The notes beneath the pieces were generated by a model. The model was not told the origin of the DNA and did no database searches. It saw only the letters and a program-made list of their open reading frames with translations. From Aquificaceae bacterium (GTDB taxonomy: Bacteria; Aquificota; Aquificia; Aquificales; Aquificaceae), in contig WFOY01000122.1 in assembly GCA_015487835.1 (NCBI GenBank), positions 1-5,972 on the forward strand: a DNA stretch of 5,972 bases, given 5' to 3'. This document shows positions 4,865-5,972 of the stretch, in pieces; the stretch's first letter is position 1; every line of letters starts with the position of its first letter. The position numbers and the translations under genes are program-made.

Positions 4865-5972
4865 GACCTCTCTCCTTCGTCCTTCTGGTGAATCTCCTCT
4901 TTGTCCTCTTCAGGATACTGTACATACAGATCTACCCAACGGACCTCTCCCCTGAGGAGGCCCAGTACTGGGACTGGTCCAGGCACCCCGACCTTAGCTA
5001 CTACTCGAAGCCGCCGATGGTGGCCTATCTGATACTGTTAGCAAGAAACCTCCTCGGGGACACGGAGATAGCGGTCAGGATAACGCCCCTGATCCTATCG
5101 GCGGTCCTCTCGGTGGCCACCTTCCTTTTCCTTAAGAGGCACGCAGACACAAAAACGGCGGTGGTCGCCTCCACGGTCCCCCACCTCTTGGTCGGAACCT
5201 CCATAAACTCCGTCCTCATGACCACCGACGCACCCTTCGTGTTCTTCTGGGGCCTCACCCTGTTCGCCATCTACGAGGCTGTGAACAGGAGGTCCCTCCA
5301 CCTCTGGCTGGTGGTGGGTATGCTCGGAGGGCTTTCTTTCCTCAGCAAGTACACGGCAGTTTTTCTCCTGCCCCTCAGCCTCGTCTACCTCTTCCTTGTT
5401 AGCAGGAGGGATCTCCTCTCGTGGAGACCCTACGTCTCGCTTGTACCTGCCTTCGTACTCTCCCTTCCCGTTTTGGTCTGGAACTACAGAAACGACTGGG
5501 TGTCCTTAAAGCACGTTCTTAGCCTGGGGGTATCAGGGTCTCAGTCCCCGAACCTGTCCACCTTTTTGGAGTTCCTCGGTGGCCAGCTGGTTCTTATGTC
5601 ACTTGTACCCTTCTTTCTGATGATAATAGGTTGGCTAAGGCCGAGGTCTAAGGTGGAGGTGTTCCTCACTGTGTTCTCCTTCCCTATAATAGCTGTGTTC
5701 GGCCTCATGTCTCTCCAGAAGGAGGTTTACGCCAACTGGACCGCCCCCGCCCTCTTCGGGGGAACGCTGATCGCCTCCTTCCAGATGGCGAGGAGATCTA
5801 TAGCCCTCGTTCTCTCCCTGCTCGTTGCTGTGCCTCTGTTTTTGGTCCTCCACTTCACACCCCTTCTCGACCTCATAGGTCTGAGATCCCTGCTCCCCCC
5901 GAATAGGGACCCGGTCAAGGTTATGGTAGGTTGGAGGGACCTCGGGAGGGAGGTGGGATCCGTATACAGCAA
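4861..5972 (+). CDS. GT39/PMT-family membrane glycosyltransferase (C-terminus beyond window)
   Basis: The ATG at 4861 overlaps the plsY stop (ATGA). A purine-rich AGAGGAGAGG (4841-4850) and a nearer AGGG (4856-4859) can serve as ribosome sites. The frame is open for 370 codons to the right edge. The N-terminus has the GT39/PMT_2 (ArnT-like) pattern: a first membrane segment (5-24), then a periplasmic loop with the acidic catalytic-type motif TDLSPEEAQYWDWS (27-40; Asp28, Glu32, Glu33), SYYSKPPM (46-53) and TTDAPF (121-126). Many further hydrophobic segments follow, for example 74-91, 107-140, 148-180, 192-207, 240-258, 267-283 and 312-331, with ANWTAP at 291-296. Such enzymes move a sugar from a polyprenyl-phosphate donor to lipid A, protein or another envelope acceptor. 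The acceptor cannot be told from sequence. The gene after plsY suggests an envelope-lipid context only by position. Typical family members reach about 450-550 residues, so a substantial soluble or membrane C-terminal part is missing. Confidence 0.88.
   Translation, partial: MRPLSFVLLVNLLFVLFRILYIQIYPTDLSPEEAQYWDWSRHPDLSYYSKPPMVAYLILLARNLLGDTEIAVRITPLILSAVLSVATFLFLKRHADTKTAVVASTVPHLLVGTSINSVLMTTDAPFVFFWGLTLFAIYEAVNRRSLHLWLVVGMLGGLSFLSKYTAVFLLPLSLVYLFLVSRRDLLSWRPYVSLVPAFVLSLPVLVWNYRNDWVSLKHVLSLGVSGSQSPNLSTFLEFLGGQLVLMSLVPFFLMIIGWLRPRSKVEVFLTVFSFPIIAVFGLMSLQKEVYANWTAPALFGGTLIASFQMARRSIALVLSLLVAVPLFLVLHFTPLLDLIGLRSLLPPNRDPVKVMVGWRDLGREVGSVYS

Noticed and set aside
4504..4986. A 160-codon minus-strand frame across the plsY/glycosyltransferase junction.
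   Set aside because: Both plus-strand genes have clear family motifs and coding continuity; the antisense frame matches no recognisable family and has a shadow-like composition.

Overview
The window is dense bacterial DNA with two transcription units that diverge from one AT-rich intergenic region (3217-3322, about 25% GC by hand count). The genes themselves are GC-richer. Heavy use of AGG and ATA codons, proteins rich in Lys/Glu/Arg, strong AGGAGG ribosome sites inside operons and overlapping genes suggest a thermophile, most likely an Aquificota member of the Hydrogenobacter/Thermocrinis/Hydrogenivirga type. This placement is inferred from style and gene content; no marker gene is present.

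Left unit, minus strand, read from 3216 towards 1: a TolC/CusC-type outer-membrane efflux protein, a CusB-type periplasmic adaptor with an extra N-terminal FixH/YtkA-like domain and a His-rich tail, a secreted DUF411 protein (CSCC, CHT and GHVP motifs), and an extremely methionine-rich secreted protein cut by the left edge. Genes are joined by a 4-base ATGA overlap or by stop codons that run into the next Shine-Dalgarno, so this is one translationally coupled operon. Its chemistry (Met clusters, Cys pairs, His tail) points to periplasmic handling and export of Cu(I)/Ag(I). The inner-membrane RND pump (CusA) that should complete the tripartite exporter is not in the window; it may lie beyond position 1.

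Right unit, plus strand, 3323 to the right edge: a soluble PAS-type sensor histidine kinase with no membrane segments and no response regulator beside it, then PlsY (acyl-phosphate:glycerol-3-phosphate acyltransferase, the first acylation step of phospholipid synthesis), then a membrane GT39/PMT-family glycosyltransferase that overlaps plsY by ATGA and runs off the right edge. The last two suggest an envelope-lipid role. The link to the kinase is positional only.

The most interesting non-coding pattern concerns starts. tolC, the kinase gene and plsY all lack a convincing Shine-Dalgarno, and each has a -10-like hexamer ending only 8-9 bases before its ATG, which predicts leaderless or nearly leaderless mRNAs. 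The downstream genes in both operons have purine-rich ribosome sites. The shared intergenic region also holds a perfect 7-bp inverted repeat touching the tolC -35 box and a short TG repeat inside the tolC promoter spacer. No tRNA, rRNA, CRISPR array, insertion sequence or clear terminator was seen.
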